A stretch of 64,000 nt of DNA from Sphingorhabdus sp. YGSMI21 (GCF_002776575.1 NZ_CP022548.1:1999001-2063000); one strand, 5' to 3'. Counted from the stretch's first letter, positions 51,743 to 61,540 are shown. Numbers and translations: made by a program. The notes: generated by a model not told the origin, from the sequence alone.

Positions 51743-52122
51743 TGGCGATCGACCCGACCCAGCCTTATGATGACGACAATATTTTTGCGAAAATCCTGCG
51801 CGGCGAGATTCCCAACAAGACGGTCTATGAGGACGAGTGGGTGCTCGCCTTTCACGATATCAATCCGCAGGCACCCGAGCATATTCTTGTGATCCCGAAA
51901 GGGCGCTATGTCAGCTGGGATGATTTTTCGGCAAAGGCCAGCGAAGCCGAAATCGCCGGATTCATCCGCGGCGTTGGCCATGTCGCGCGCGAAGCTGGTA
52001 TGGTCGAACCCGGCTATCGTCTGCTCGCCAATGTCGGGAAGCACGGGCATCAGGAAGTGCCGCATCTCCATGTCCATATTTTTGCCGGAAAACCGCTTGG
52101 CCCGATGTTGATGCGCAGCTAG
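51742..52122 (+). CDS. HIT family (histidine triad) nucleotide-binding protein
   Basis: A 126-residue HINT-type phosphoramidase. It begins with the conserved DDDNIFAKILRGEIPNKTVYEDE and ends with the active-site triad VPHLHVHIFAGKPLGPML (H-x-H-x-H). HINT proteins hydrolyse adenosine phosphoramidates. Placement after hisE, with a TGATG overlap, is common in alphaproteobacteria and means co-translation. Confidence 0.94.
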   Translation: MAIDPTQPYDDDNIFAKILRGEIPNKTVYEDEWVLAFHDINPQAPEHILVIPKGRYVSWDDFSAKASEAEIAGFIRGVGHVAREAGMVEPGYRLLANVGKHGHQEVPHLHVHIFAGKPLGPMLMRS

Positions 52123-52174
52123 TAACAAAGGCAACGAGGCCGCAACCGGCGCGAACTAACGGGGAGAAGCACAG

Positions 52175-53638
52175 ATGGCAGGCGCAACAGCACCGGGAGG
52201 CGACGGCTGGTCGTCACGGACCGCATTCATATTGGCAGCCATCGGCTCGGCCGTCGGACTGGGCAATCTGGTCCGCTTTCCTGCCGAGGCCGGTGCGAAC
52301 GGCGGCGGCGCCTTTGTCATATTCTATATATTCTGTGTGTTGCTGATCGGACTGCCGATCCTGTTGTCGGAGACTCTTATCGGCCGTCACGGGCAGGGCT
52401 CCGCCATCGAGAGCATGAAGCGGGTCGCGATCGAATCGCGCGCCTCGCGCTGGTGGTCGATCGGCGCCGGCATCGGCATGGTCGGCGCATTTCTCATTCT
52501 CACTTATTATAGCGTGTTGGCGGGATGGATTGTCCATTTCATCGGCGTGTTCGTCGGCGATTTCGCCCATGCCGTCGGTTCCGGAAATCTGGCACAGGGT
52601 GCCCTGTCGGAATCATCGGTCGATGAGATTCAGGGTATCTTGCCCGCGTTGCAGGCAAACAGCAGCGAGATGCTGGCGATGCACGCGATTTTCATGGTGC
52701 TTACCATAATTGCCGTCGGTCGGGGCGTCAGCAGCGGGATCGAGAAAGTCGCTGTCTGGCTGATGCCAATCTTCTTCCTCCTGCTGGTTGCGATTACCAT
52801 CTACGGTGCCTTTACCGGATCGTTCGGCGCAGCGCTGGCTTTCCTGTTCGATTTCGAACCGGCCCGCCTGCTCGACCCGTCGGTCCAGCTATCGGCGCTG
52901 GGACAGGCCCTGTTTTCCCTATCTCTGGGCTCCGCACTGATGATCACTTATGGTGCCTATGCGGCGCGTGACATCAATCTGGCCAAGACATCGGCGCAGA
53001 TCGCCACCGCAGACACTTCCGTCGCGATTGTCGCGGGCCTTGCGATTTTCCCCATCACCTTTGCAGCGCTCGCACCGGCGTCTCTGACCGCCATTCTGGA
53101 TGGTCAGGAACAGGTGCAGGGCGGCCTCGGCTTGCTGTTTGTCAACCTGCCCGTCGCTTTCCAGGCGATGCCGGCGGGGTCTCTGATTGGCCTATTGTTC
53201 TTCATCATGGTCTTTTTTGCAGCGCTCACCAGCTCGGTCGCGCTGCTGGAGGCTTCGGTCAGCTGGGCAATCGGCCGTTTCAACAAGCCGCGCTGGCTGG
53301 TAACCATCGTTCTCGGCGGTCTCGCTTTCCTGATCGGGGCCTGGGCAAGCTTCTCGTTCAACAGTCAGGCGGATTTCCAGCCGTTCGACTTCATGATCTT
53401 CTCCGGGCAACCGGTTTTCGGGATTATCGACGAGCTGACCGCGAAAATATTGCTGCCCGCATCGGCTTTGCTGGTTTCGATTTTTATCGGCTGGATAGCG
53501 GACCGGAGATTGATCGATCAGGAAAACGGGCTGGACGGAAACCTGCACCGCATCTGGCTTTTCCTGGTGCGCTGGCTTTGCCCGCTGGTCATAACCGCGA
53601 TCCTGGTCTCCGGTCTGTTCCCCGGAATTCTGGGCTAA
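52175..53638 (+). CDS. Neurotransmitter:sodium symporter (NSS) family transporter
   Basis: A 487-residue LeuT-fold symporter. The first helix carries ILAAIGSAVGLGNLVRFPAEAGANGGGAF, the unwound sodium/substrate-binding segment of the family. Twelve helices are visible, with FDFEPARLLDPSVQLSALGQALFSLSLGSALMITYGAY in helices 5-6 and the region that follows. Members import amino acids with sodium. The substrate cannot be read from sequence. GGGGAG precedes the ATG. It lies 9 bp before yacG. Confidence 0.93.
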   Translation: MAGATAPGGDGWSSRTAFILAAIGSAVGLGNLVRFPAEAGANGGGAFVIFYIFCVLLIGLPILLSETLIGRHGQGSAIESMKRVAIESRASRWWSIGAGIGMVGAFLILTYYSVLAGWIVHFIGVFVGDFAHAVGSGNLAQGALSESSVDEIQGILPALQANSSEMLAMHAIFMVLTIIAVGRGVSSGIEKVAVWLMPIFFLLLVAITIYGAFTGSFGAALAFLFDFEPARLLDPSVQLSALGQALFSLSLGSALMITYGAYAARDINLAKTSAQIATADTSVAIVAGLAIFPITFAALAPASLTAILDGQEQVQGGLGLLFVNLPVAFQAMPAGSLIGLLFFIMVFFAALTSSVALLEASVSWAIGRFNKPRWLVTIVLGGLAFLIGAWASFSFNSQADFQPFDFMIFSGQPVFGIIDELTAKILLPASALLVSIFIGWIADRRLIDQENGLDGNLHRIWLFLVRWLCPLVITAILVSGLFPGILG

Positions 53639-53647
53639 GGATAGCAG

Positions 53648-53851
53648 ATGGCCGGTACGAAAACTCCGAAATGCCCGGTTTGCGGGAATGCTGCCGTGGA
53701 AAAATGGATGCCGTTCTGTAGCGCCGGCTGCAAGGATCGCGATCTGCTGCAATGGCTGGGCGACGGCTATAAAATCCCCGGACAGGCGGTTTCACCGGAT
53801 GAACTCGCCGAACATTTAACCGGGGATTCCGGCCGAAACGGAGAGGAGTGA
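53648..53851 (+). CDS. yacG: DNA gyrase inhibitor YacG
   Basis: A 67-residue zinc protein with four cysteines: CPVC (residues 9 and 12) and FCSAGC (24 and 28). These are followed by DRDLLQWLGDGYKIPG, the family signature. It binds GyrB and protects cells from gyrase poisoning in E. coli. It is probably translated with the upstream NSS gene, though this looks like positional chance. Confidence 0.93.
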   Translation: MAGTKTPKCPVCGNAAVEKWMPFCSAGCKDRDLLQWLGDGYKIPGQAVSPDELAEHLTGDSGRNGEE

Positions 53852-53881
53852 ACAGGCGCAAAAGAACCGCCATTTTTAGGC

Positions 53882-53911
53882 TGGACAAGCGGCAATAGCC
53901 CCGCCTATAGC
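53882..53911 (+). promoter_or_regulatory. Candidate tRNA-Phe promoter
   Basis: TGGACA (53882-53887) and TATAGC (53906-53911) are spaced 18 bp and lie about 40 bp before the tRNA. It is a sequence match only. Confidence 0.35.
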
Positions 53912-53952
53912 GTCGCTTCCTAACGTGGCCAGCGCATCGCGCAGGCCCAGAT

Positions 53953-54028
53953 GCCCGAGTAGCTCAGTTGGTAGAGCAAGCGACTGAAAATCGCTGTGTC
54001 GGTGGTTCGAATCCGCCCTCGGGCACCA
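53953..54028 (+). tRNA. tRNA-Phe (anticodon GAA)
   Basis: A 76-nt cloverleaf. The acceptor is GCCCGAG/CTCGGGC and the D-arm is GCTC...GAGC. The anticodon stem is AGCGA/TCGCT with loop CTGAAAA (anticodon GAA). The T-arm GGTGG-TTCGAAT-CCGCC contains TTCGAAT, and CCA is encoded. A T-tract follows immediately and may end transcription. Confidence 0.97.
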
Positions 54029-54189
54029 TTTTTATCCAATTCTGGTGACCCTGCCGGTCGAGCGACTACGGGATTCCGTGGCTGCGTGTCCGGTCTTGCC
54101 GACGGCGACTGGTTGCGGTTGCCACGGGAAGGCAGGAAATTTTCGGACGAGCTGCAGGGCAACCCGGTCAGCGTGGCATGTCCGGAGAT

Positions 54190-56640
54190 CTAATAGGCGA
54201 CATCGAAGGCAATACGGATCGTGCGGGGACGGAGCGGGGTCAGATAACCGTCGCTACCCGGTACGAACGGGGTGCCCAGGGCGAAACGATTGCCACGCGA
54301 ATCCAGCAGATTGGTCAGGGTCAGGCTCAGCCCTCTCTTGCGATTACCGATCCGTGCGGCAATGCCGCTGTCGACATAGTCTCCTTGCCCTTCGCCCAGT
54401 TCCGGGCCGATTCCGACGCGGGAAGGACCGACATAGCTGGCCCATCCCTGAAGGCGGAAATCCTCGTCGCCGATGATTGTTTCATAGTTGGCGGAGCCGC
54501 GCACGGCGTGGCTGGCAACATTGGGTATGCGACCCAGCCGTCCGGCCGGCGAGACGGCAACCGGCGACAGGAAATCTGTGGGCGGCCCGGTCAACGTCGC
54601 TTGCGCCAGCTGTAGTCCCGTCGACAGTTGGGTGACCCGGCTTTTGTTGTAAACCGCGCCCATTTCCAGCGACAGTCCGGTGACCGGACGGACGGCAATG
54701 GAGCCCGATATGCTGGTGATCTTGCCGTCGCCGATATTCGCCGTGGTCGGAAAGCCATTGGCATCGATATAATCGGCCTGAATATCCCGCCAGCGGCTGT
54801 GCGAGACGGAGATCGTGGCGTCGAACGGCGTAACGCCCTTGCGCCCGAAGCGCATCCCGGCATCATAAGTGGATACATGGTCGTTGCGGAAGCGCTGGAC
54901 GAAGCTGCCGTCAATCGACAGCCCGCCGGGGCGGAAACCTTCCTGATAGCGGGCGTACAAAGTTACATTCTTTCCCGGATTGGCGAGCAGAGACGCCGAT
55001 GGCAGGAGATCCTCTTCCCTGCGTTTTGCGGTTATCGCGCGACCGAACTGGGTGAGAGCGAGCAGCGTATCGACATCCTCGCCATCGCCGCCCAGTCGCG
55101 CATGGGTGTAACGCAGACCGCCGGTTGCGACGATATCGGGCACAAGTTCGAACGAGGCCTCGCCATAGGCGGTATATTCGGTGATCCGGTTGGTGACGCC
55201 GACAATGGCCGCGCGCATGTTCTCTCCGCCAAAGTCCCTGGTCTGGCGTGTCCGGTTGTCGATGAAGCTGGTTCCGACCACCCAGCCAAACCCGTCGCTG
55301 TAAGGACGGGATAATCTCGTTTCGCTGGTCAGCATACGCGTTTCGTTCTGCTGGTCGAAGATGCGCGGCGCATCGTCGACCAGGCTGGCGTCGAACCGTT
55401 CGTAGAGATTGTGATCGACATAGGCATTGGACGATTGAAAATGGAGGTCGCCCCAGTCCTTCATGATCACCAGCATCGCTGATCCGTAACGTGCCCTTGC
55501 GCCCTGCTCGACAAGACTGCTGCGGGTTAGCGGTGGTGCGCCCTTGTCCGCATATTGCGCATCCTCGGCCTTTATCCTCTGGTAGATGCCGCCCAGGTCC
55601 ACCGTCCAGCTGCTGCCGAGATCGAGGCGGAATGTGCCGCGTCCGCCACGGATATTGGTCCGGTTCACATCATTCCGGCCGAGCAGCGGATTATCGATAT
55701 AGCCGCCGTCGCTGATCGAATAGCCAACCAGCCGCAGTGCGTGACCGCTTTCGCCGACCGGAATATTCGCGGTTGCAGAAATATCGCCGCCCGGTGCGCC
55801 ATGCTGGACCAGCGAAATGCCTGCCGACGCGACCAGTGTGGTATCGCCGGGATCGGGTGTCTGCGGTATCATTCGGATGATGCCACCCAGCGATCCCGCA
55901 CCATATAATGTGCCCTGCGGCCCTTCCAGAATTTCCACCCGGTCGATATCATAGAGCCTTAGATCGGGATCGGGAGCGTTGTAGCTGAGGCGGATGTCGC
56001 CAAGATACTGGCCAACCGTCGCCTGCGTCGGTCCGGTAAAACTGGAATCGGCGATACCCCTGATGAACAGCTTGTTGCGGCCACTGCCCAGATGGGTGGA
56101 GGATATTGTCGCCATTCGCGACAATATCGAATCCATACCGCGCTCTCCGCCAAATTGCAGATCGGCCCCGTTCAATATGGTGACGACGCCCGCATAGTTG
56201 ACATAGGGCATGTTGATCTTGCTGGCGTTGACCACGATTTCTTCAACCGGGCGTGGCTCGACAGGGGGTAACGGTGTTTGGATATTGGCCGGGCGCGCTG
56301 AACGGGGGGATATGGGCTGGCGACTGGCCATTTGCGCCCGGGACGGACGCCGTTCGATCCGCCAGCTGGTCGCGCCGACTTTCACCGCATGCGCATCGGT
56401 ACCGGAAAGCATGTGATCGAGCGCCTTTTGCACGCTCATCCGGCCGCGTACCGGTTTTACCGTCTTTTGCCAGAGCTTCGCGTCGGCGACGCTGATGCTG
56501 ATGCCCGCCTGACGCCCGAGCAGCGGCAGGCTTTGCAGCAATGTGCCGCTCGGCAATTCGATCAGCCGCGAGTCATCGCGCGCCGCGACCGGCGTCGCGA
56601 ACAACAGCAATAACAGGGCGGAGAACAGGCGGGCGTTCAT
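54190..56640 (-). CDS. TonB-dependent receptor with signalling (STN) domain
   Basis: An 816-residue outer-membrane receptor. After a signal peptide (about 1-20), residues 25-95 form a secretin/TonB short N-terminal domain (LPSGTLLQSLPLLGRQAGISISV...). This domain marks transducers that signal to a FecR-type anti-sigma factor. A TonB-box-like EEIVV lies near residue 133. The plug follows (VVTILNGADLQFGGERGMDSIL..., RVEILEGPQGTLYGAGSLGGIIRMI), then a 22-strand barrel ending in RTIRIAFDVAY. The ligand is unknown; many sphingomonad receptors of this type take up siderophores or glycans. Its start is 1 bp from the FecR gene stop. Confidence 0.92.
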   Translation of the reverse strand: MNARLFSALLLLLFATPVAARDDSRLIELPSGTLLQSLPLLGRQAGISISVADAKLWQKTVKPVRGRMSVQKALDHMLSGTDAHAVKVGATSWRIERRPSRAQMASRQPISPRSARPANIQTPLPPVEPRPVEEIVVNASKINMPYVNYAGVVTILNGADLQFGGERGMDSILSRMATISSTHLGSGRNKLFIRGIADSSFTGPTQATVGQYLGDIRLSYNAPDPDLRLYDIDRVEILEGPQGTLYGAGSLGGIIRMIPQTPDPGDTTLVASAGISLVQHGAPGGDISATANIPVGESGHALRLVGYSISDGGYIDNPLLGRNDVNRTNIRGGRGTFRLDLGSSWTVDLGGIYQRIKAEDAQYADKGAPPLTRSSLVEQGARARYGSAMLVIMKDWGDLHFQSSNAYVDHNLYERFDASLVDDAPRIFDQQNETRMLTSETRLSRPYSDGFGWVVGTSFIDNRTRQTRDFGGENMRAAIVGVTNRITEYTAYGEASFELVPDIVATGGLRYTHARLGGDGEDVDTLLALTQFGRAITAKRREEDLLPSASLLANPGKNVTLYARYQEGFRPGGLSIDGSFVQRFRNDHVSTYDAGMRFGRKGVTPFDATISVSHSRWRDIQADYIDANGFPTTANIGDGKITSISGSIAVRPVTGLSLEMGAVYNKSRVTQLSTGLQLAQATLTGPPTDFLSPVAVSPAGRLGRIPNVASHAVRGSANYETIIGDEDFRLQGWASYVGPSRVGIGPELGEGQGDYVDSGIAARIGNRKRGLSLTLTNLLDSRGNRFALGTPFVPGSDGYLTPLRPRTIRIAFDVAY

Positions 56641-56641
56641 A

Positions 56642-57562
56642 TTAGCGGGTCAGCAACCATCCTTCATCTTGTTTTTCTGCTCTTATGCCGGCGAGCGCGG
56701 TCAGATCATCAATCACCCGCTGCCGGTCATCGCTGATCAGCAATGCGCCGCGAAACGGCAGGGAGGCGACGTCGGGCGAGACATTTATCGTCAGGCCGGT
56801 CGTCCTGCCCAGGTCCTCGGCAACTTGCGCGATCGATGTGCCATTATAGACAAGCTGGCCTTTGCGCCAGCTACCGACGCTGAAAACATCGATTGCCTGA
56901 ACCTGCGGAGGGCCGCCTGCATCAGAAGCCTCGATGCCAAAACCGGCATCCAGCCGGACGTTTTCACGCTGCGGATTATACAGGACCAGACCTTCCGACA
57001 CGGCGACGGTCAGCCCGTCCCGCCGGCGAATGACATTGAATGCCGTCCCCATATCGACAAGCCGGGCCTTGCCGGCCTCGACCAGAAACGGGTCGCCTTC
57101 GCGGTGGACGACATGGAACATGGCTTCGCCGCTTTCAATCCGCGCGAACCGGGGCCTGTCCTCGTCCAGTTCGATAACGGACCCGCCATTGATCTCGATC
57201 CGCGAGCCGTCCGCCAGCGCTACCGTCCGCTGTTCGCCGGCAGCGGTTTCGATGTGGGTCGCGCCACTGTCCAGCAACGTAAAGCCAATTATGCCGACCA
57301 GCGCTGCGGCCATCGCCCCGCCGAGCCAAGTTCTGCGACTGGCAAGGACAGGCTGCCTGGCAACGGAGATTTCCTCGACAGGTTCCGGCAAATCGCCCGG
57401 TTCCGCATCAATGGCAGCCATCCGGTCGTAGATGGCAGAATGACCCGGGCTCAGTTCCAGCCACTCGGTAAATCCTTCCCAGTCGTCGAAAGCGGGATCG
57501 CGTTGGCGGATTATCCAGTCCAGTGCTTCTGCTTCGACCGCGAAAGGTGTGCCATCACTCAT
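56642..57562 (-). CDS. FecR family anti-sigma factor
   Basis: A 306-residue inner-membrane regulator. The N-terminal cytoplasmic domain contains EALDWIIRQRDPAFDDWEGFTEWLELSPGHSAIYDRM (the DUF4880/FecR-N pattern). One membrane helix follows (about 87-107, WLGGAMAAALVGIIGFTLL). The periplasmic FecR domain (RTVALADGSRIEINGGSVIELD...FHVVHREGDPFLVEAG) would contact the receptor's STN domain. It overlaps the sigma-factor gene by 8 bp, so stoichiometry is likely set by coupling. Confidence 0.93.
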   Translation of the reverse strand: MSDGTPFAVEAEALDWIIRQRDPAFDDWEGFTEWLELSPGHSAIYDRMAAIDAEPGDLPEPVEEISVARQPVLASRRTWLGGAMAAALVGIIGFTLLDSGATHIETAAGEQRTVALADGSRIEINGGSVIELDEDRPRFARIESGEAMFHVVHREGDPFLVEAGKARLVDMGTAFNVIRRRDGLTVAVSEGLVLYNPQRENVRLDAGFGIEASDAGGPPQVQAIDVFSVGSWRKGQLVYNGTSIAQVAEDLGRTTGLTINVSPDVASLPFRGALLISDDRQRVIDDLTALAGIRAEKQDEGWLLTR

Positions 57563-58076
57563 CGATTTTCCCTTTCATTGCGGCGAGCGCCTTGTAGATT
57601 TTGCGCAGATCGGCCTCGACGGTGCTCAGGCTGACGCCAAGCCGGCTCGCGATCTCGCGCTGGCTAATGCCCTCGATGCGAAAATAGCGGAATGCTGTCG
57701 CCGGGCGTTCGCCGAACATGTCGATAGTCGCTTCCACGCGGGCCAGTTCTTCCCGCGAGATAAGCGACTGCTCGACCGATGGTGGAAGCCGCCCACTGTC
57801 TTGCTCTCCCCAGGCCTTCTCGCGCCTTTCGGCCGCGCGCGTGGCACGGTAACGGTCCAGCATCAGGTTGTTCGCGGCGCGGTAGAGATAGGAAAGCGGA
57901 TTTGCGATCGGGCCGGTGCGTGACCGGGCGATCTGGACCCATAATTCCTGAAACATATCTTCGGCACTGTCTCCCGCACCACGAGCTAGCAGGAAACGGA
58001 TCAGCTTTTCGCGGTTGGCCAGCAGCACGGCCTCGATGCCGCGGGTGGTCTCAGCTTCTCTTTCCACCATGCTCAT
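57555..58076 (-). CDS. ECF sigma factor, FecI type
   Basis: A 173-residue sigma-70 family protein with only regions 2 and 4. Region 2 includes SAEDMFQELWVQIARS...PLSYLYRAANNLMLDRYR. Region 4 has the helix-turn-helix EGISQREIASRLGVSLSTVEADL. The frame opens at 58199, but the ATG at 58076 (MSMVEREAET) better fits the family length. With the adjacent FecR and STN receptor it forms a complete cell-surface signalling set. Its target promoters cannot be assigned from this window. Confidence 0.92.
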   Translation of the reverse strand: MSMVEREAETTRGIEAVLLANREKLIRFLLARGAGDSAEDMFQELWVQIARSRTGPIANPLSYLYRAANNLMLDRYRATRAAERREKAWGEQDSGRLPPSVEQSLISREELARVEATIDMFGERPATAFRYFRIEGISQREIASRLGVSLSTVEADLRKIYKALAAMKGKIDE

Positions 58077-58333
58077 GAAATGTTCGCTTTGGCCCTGGTG
58101 CTTGTTCTGCTTGATGCGCCGCATTTTGATTCGGCCATCGCGCGCGTCTCCCGCCGGCGCGATATATAGCAACCGCATCGCATCGCGCAATAGCAGCATG
58201 ACCGGACCAGCGGAGTTCGGGGCGGGGGTGGCAAAAATGTCTTTCTCCTTCTGCTTTCGATCGGGCAGGTAAGGGGAGAAGGGAAAATGGGGATCGATCC
58301 TTCCCCCCTTGCGGTTTCGCCGAGCCGACTTCG

Positions 58334-61300
58334 TTATAGCCCGACTCGCAGGCTGGCGCGCACCGCAACAGCCGCATGGCTCTGCTGTTCCTCGACGGAT
58401 ATTTCACCGCCGATCTGGAAGGCGGAATTGCCGGCAACAGCGCGCAGCCGGCCTATCCAGCCGCTTTTCCGTTCTTCGGGAACAAGCGTGAAGGGTGACC
58501 CGTTTTCAAACTGCGCAACGGTCACGCCGAGCGAACCGCCCACGATTTCGCGGCGTCCGGCTTCCAGCTCGAAGCGGTACCAGCCGTCATATTGATCTAC
58601 CCCGCCAAGATCGAGCCCGAGAGCGACCGTACCCGAAACCGCGAGTTCGTCGCTCTTGCGGTCGGCGACCGTCAGGTCGAGCGCTTCACCGCCCCCGGTT
58701 TCGGCATAGCCGTCTTCGCTCAGCTTGAAATAGTCGACCGCAATTGTCGGGCGGATCGAGAAATTGCCGGAACGCATGTCCCGGGCCACCGCACCGGATG
58801 CCGACCATAAGGTGCCATCCCAGTCAGCCGTCATCGTCTTGACTATCTCTTCGCCATCGAGTTCCCCGATGAAATAGCGATAGCCGTCGAAATCGATCTT
58901 TGCGCCGGAGATACGGGCATGTGCCAGCCAGCTGTCCGAGGCCAGGCGCCAGTAGGCCGCCAGTTCCAGCTGCTCGGACCAGACTTCGTTGCCATTGCCC
59001 TCGTTGCTGTTCTTGCCGTTGAGATAGCCGACAGATGCACCGAAATTTCCGATACCGGTCTTGTGTTCGGCGCCTGCGGATATGCCCCATCCACCCACGT
59101 CATAACCGGCCGTATCACCAACGCTCTTCGAACTTCCCCAGCCGGCCTGTGCGACCCAGTAGCCCCATTTCCCTTCGTCCTTGAAAGGGCCTTTGGGATC
59201 CGCGAGAAAGCGTACCATCGCGCGCGATCCCAGTGTGACATTCTCAAAAGTGCCGCCTTCGTGCTCGGGCAGCATCTGGCTCAACTGCTTGCGGAACTGT
59301 TCCTGATCGGAGATCGCAAGGAAAATCCCTTCAACATCCTCATCGTCGACCAGTGCCGCATATATCGCGGCAAAGCCGCTTGCCTCGGACCGGTTCAGCC
59401 CCAGTTCGGTCGCATCCTTCCGGGCGACGCTGACGATTACCTGATTGGCGTTAGAACTGAGCGAGCCTTTGTAAAGAAAAGGCAGAAGCGTGGTTGAAGC
59501 GGTCAGATTGTTGACGCCCGCAAGGGTACCTGCCTGCACAACGACATGATCGCCCTCGGCGCTCTGGACGTTGGACAGCTTGATCGCGAGTTTCGATCCC
59601 GTATCAAAGCTTGCGGTCCCCGATACCTGCAGCGCCGTGTCGTTGCTACCACCGAGAGTTACGCCGAGCACACCATTGTCAGTAACCGCCAGGGATGCGA
59701 TCTGGGCAGATCCGATCGCATCGAACATGGCCCCGGAGACGGTCACGGCAAGACCCTCGGCGTTGGTCAGCGAACCGGAAAAACGGGACGTGCCGGAAAG
59801 TGTCAGCATATCCGCGCCGCCGCCAAAATCCGCATTGCCACTGAACACGGATGTTCCGGCTAGCGTCATCATGTCGGCGCCGGTGCCGAAGGTGGCATTG
59901 CCGGTATATACAGCATCGCCCGACAATTTAAGCTGGTTGTCGCCAGTGCCGAAGCTGCTGTTCCCCTTCACCGTGCCATCGGCAATGTCGAATATGTCGT
60001 TGCCGCTGCCGAAGCGGACGTCGCCCGTGATGGAAGGGGGTTTGGCTGACGCTGCGACCGCGGTCTGGCGGACGGTGGCGCCGGAGCCATTGGCTGACAA
60101 GTCGATCGCGACATTGCGGTCCGATGCCGCCAGCGCGCCGGTGGCGATGATCGTACCGCTGTTTTCAAGCAGGTTTACACTGACGGATGTATCGATGATC
60201 GCAATCGCGGTCGCGTCATCGCCGCCTGCCTTGGCACTGATCGTGCCGCTGTTGCGGAGGGTCTGGACATCCGCGCCGACGCCGATCGCCAGCGCCCGGC
60301 TGATCGAAGTGGCACTGCCGCCGCCGGTCGCCTCAATGGTTCCGGCATTGCGGATTTCGGGTGTGGTCGCGCCGGATCCTACCTGGATGGCGGTTGCCGA
60401 GCCATCTTTGGAAAGGGCCTTTACCGAGCCGGTTGCGCCGATGCCGACACCCCCCGCGATGGTGACCGTGCCGCCAAGGCCGCCAATTTGCAGACCATTG
60501 GCGTCGATTCCGCTATAAACCCCGCTGCCCAATATGCCGCCATCAATGATCAGGCCAAAGCCCGTGCCCGTGCCGGCAACCGGACCAATTGCTATGGCGT
60601 CGCTGCTGTCGCCGATACGCATTGCCGGTGCCGCGCCATAGGAACGGACGAGAGCCGAGCCTTCCTTGGAATCCTCGATGCCGTCATCATCTTCATCATT
60701 GTCCGTACTGCTCGTATCCTTCGGCGGAACCGCGAGAATGATGCCACCCGTAACGTTACCGGCAATCGACAGGGCCGGACCGCCTTGCAGGAGGTCGTCG
60801 GCGTCAAGCTTGGAACTATCGGCCGGGGCACTTGTGTAGCGATAGCCACTGGATTGCAGAGATCCCTGCACGACCAGTGCACCGTTGATATTGCCGTCGA
60901 CACGCGCCGCTACCGCATCAACACCCTGAGCGCTAATCGTCCCGGCGAGCCGGACATTGCCATCGACATCCTGCAGGCCGACGCCCAGCGCGTTATCACC
61001 CAGCACCTTGGTGGTGCCGTCATGGACAAAATTACCGGTCAAGGTGCCGCCCAGCCGGATCCCGGCAGAGTCATTGCCCTCGATAGTGATGGTTCCGCTG
61101 TTGGTGATATTGCCGTTGAAAGCGCCGGCGGTCGCTATGCCTGTCCGTCCCGTTCCGGTTGCGAAGGGGCCGTCAATGTCGCCGTCATTGTCGGAATCGG
61201 TCGGGGCGTAAGGTTCGTCGAGGATGATCTTTCCACTCGCGCTGTTGGTGATCGTACCGGTGACACCGGCATCTGCGAGAATACCGGTCGCGTTGTCCGC

Positions 61301-61540
61301 ATTGCTGATCTCTATCGTGCCCTCGTTGATCAGCGTATTGTCGCTGTCGACGGTAACGGCAACACCCGACGTCGGCTTGACCGAGCCGGCCGACGTGATC
61401 TTGATATTGTCGGCAGCGCCGCCATTGATCGTCGAGGTGCGGATCGGGTCGGTAGTGGCTGTCGCGATGGTTGTTTCCGCCTGCGCGGGGATGGAGATGA
61501 CAGCGACCAGGCAGGTCGACGCGAGTAGATATTTGCGCAT
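58334..61540 (-). CDS. Autotransporter beta-domain protein
   Basis: A 1068-residue surface protein starting at the ATG at 61540 (AGGA upstream), with a signal peptide cut after PAQA. The passenger (about 22-760) is a Gly/Ala/Thr/Asp-rich beta-helix with repeated 'NSGTI/NAGTI' turns. It includes three 21-residue repeats (SFGTGDNQLKLSGDAVY and relatives) and two Asp-rich loops (SDNDGDID, DNDEDDDGIED) that look able to bind calcium. The C-terminal 280 residues form the autotransporter barrel from KWGYWVAQAGWG to the final HAAVAVRASLRVGL. It lies upstream of the sigma/FecR/receptor genes on the same strand. Function (adhesion or surface display) is inferred. Confidence 0.9.
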   Translation of the reverse strand: MRKYLLASTCLVAVISIPAQAETTIATATTDPIRTSTINGGAADNIKITSAGSVKPTSGVAVTVDSDNTLINEGTIEISNADNATGILADAGVTGTITNSASGKIILDEPYAPTDSDNDGDIDGPFATGTGRTGIATAGAFNGNITNSGTITIEGNDSAGIRLGGTLTGNFVHDGTTKVLGDNALGVGLQDVDGNVRLAGTISAQGVDAVAARVDGNINGALVVQGSLQSSGYRYTSAPADSSKLDADDLLQGGPALSIAGNVTGGIILAVPPKDTSSTDNDEDDDGIEDSKEGSALVRSYGAAPAMRIGDSSDAIAIGPVAGTGTGFGLIIDGGILGSGVYSGIDANGLQIGGLGGTVTIAGGVGIGATGSVKALSKDGSATAIQVGSGATTPEIRNAGTIEATGGGSATSISRALAIGVGADVQTLRNSGTISAKAGGDDATAIAIIDTSVSVNLLENSGTIIATGALAASDRNVAIDLSANGSGATVRQTAVAASAKPPSITGDVRFGSGNDIFDIADGTVKGNSSFGTGDNQLKLSGDAVYTGNATFGTGADMMTLAGTSVFSGNADFGGGADMLTLSGTSRFSGSLTNAEGLAVTVSGAMFDAIGSAQIASLAVTDNGVLGVTLGGSNDTALQVSGTASFDTGSKLAIKLSNVQSAEGDHVVVQAGTLAGVNNLTASTTLLPFLYKGSLSSNANQVIVSVARKDATELGLNRSEASGFAAIYAALVDDEDVEGIFLAISDQEQFRKQLSQMLPEHEGGTFENVTLGSRAMVRFLADPKGPFKDEGKWGYWVAQAGWGSSKSVGDTAGYDVGGWGISAGAEHKTGIGNFGASVGYLNGKNSNEGNGNEVWSEQLELAAYWRLASDSWLAHARISGAKIDFDGYRYFIGELDGEEIVKTMTADWDGTLWSASGAVARDMRSGNFSIRPTIAVDYFKLSEDGYAETGGGEALDLTVADRKSDELAVSGTVALGLDLGGVDQYDGWYRFELEAGRREIVGGSLGVTVAQFENGSPFTLVPEERKSGWIGRLRAVAGNSAFQIGGEISVEEQQSHAAVAVRASLRVGL

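Noticed and set aside
54190..58076. Lasso-peptide locus suggested by receptor plus FecR plus sigma factor
   Set aside because: No precursor peptide, B/C maturation proteins or isopeptidase are present nearby.
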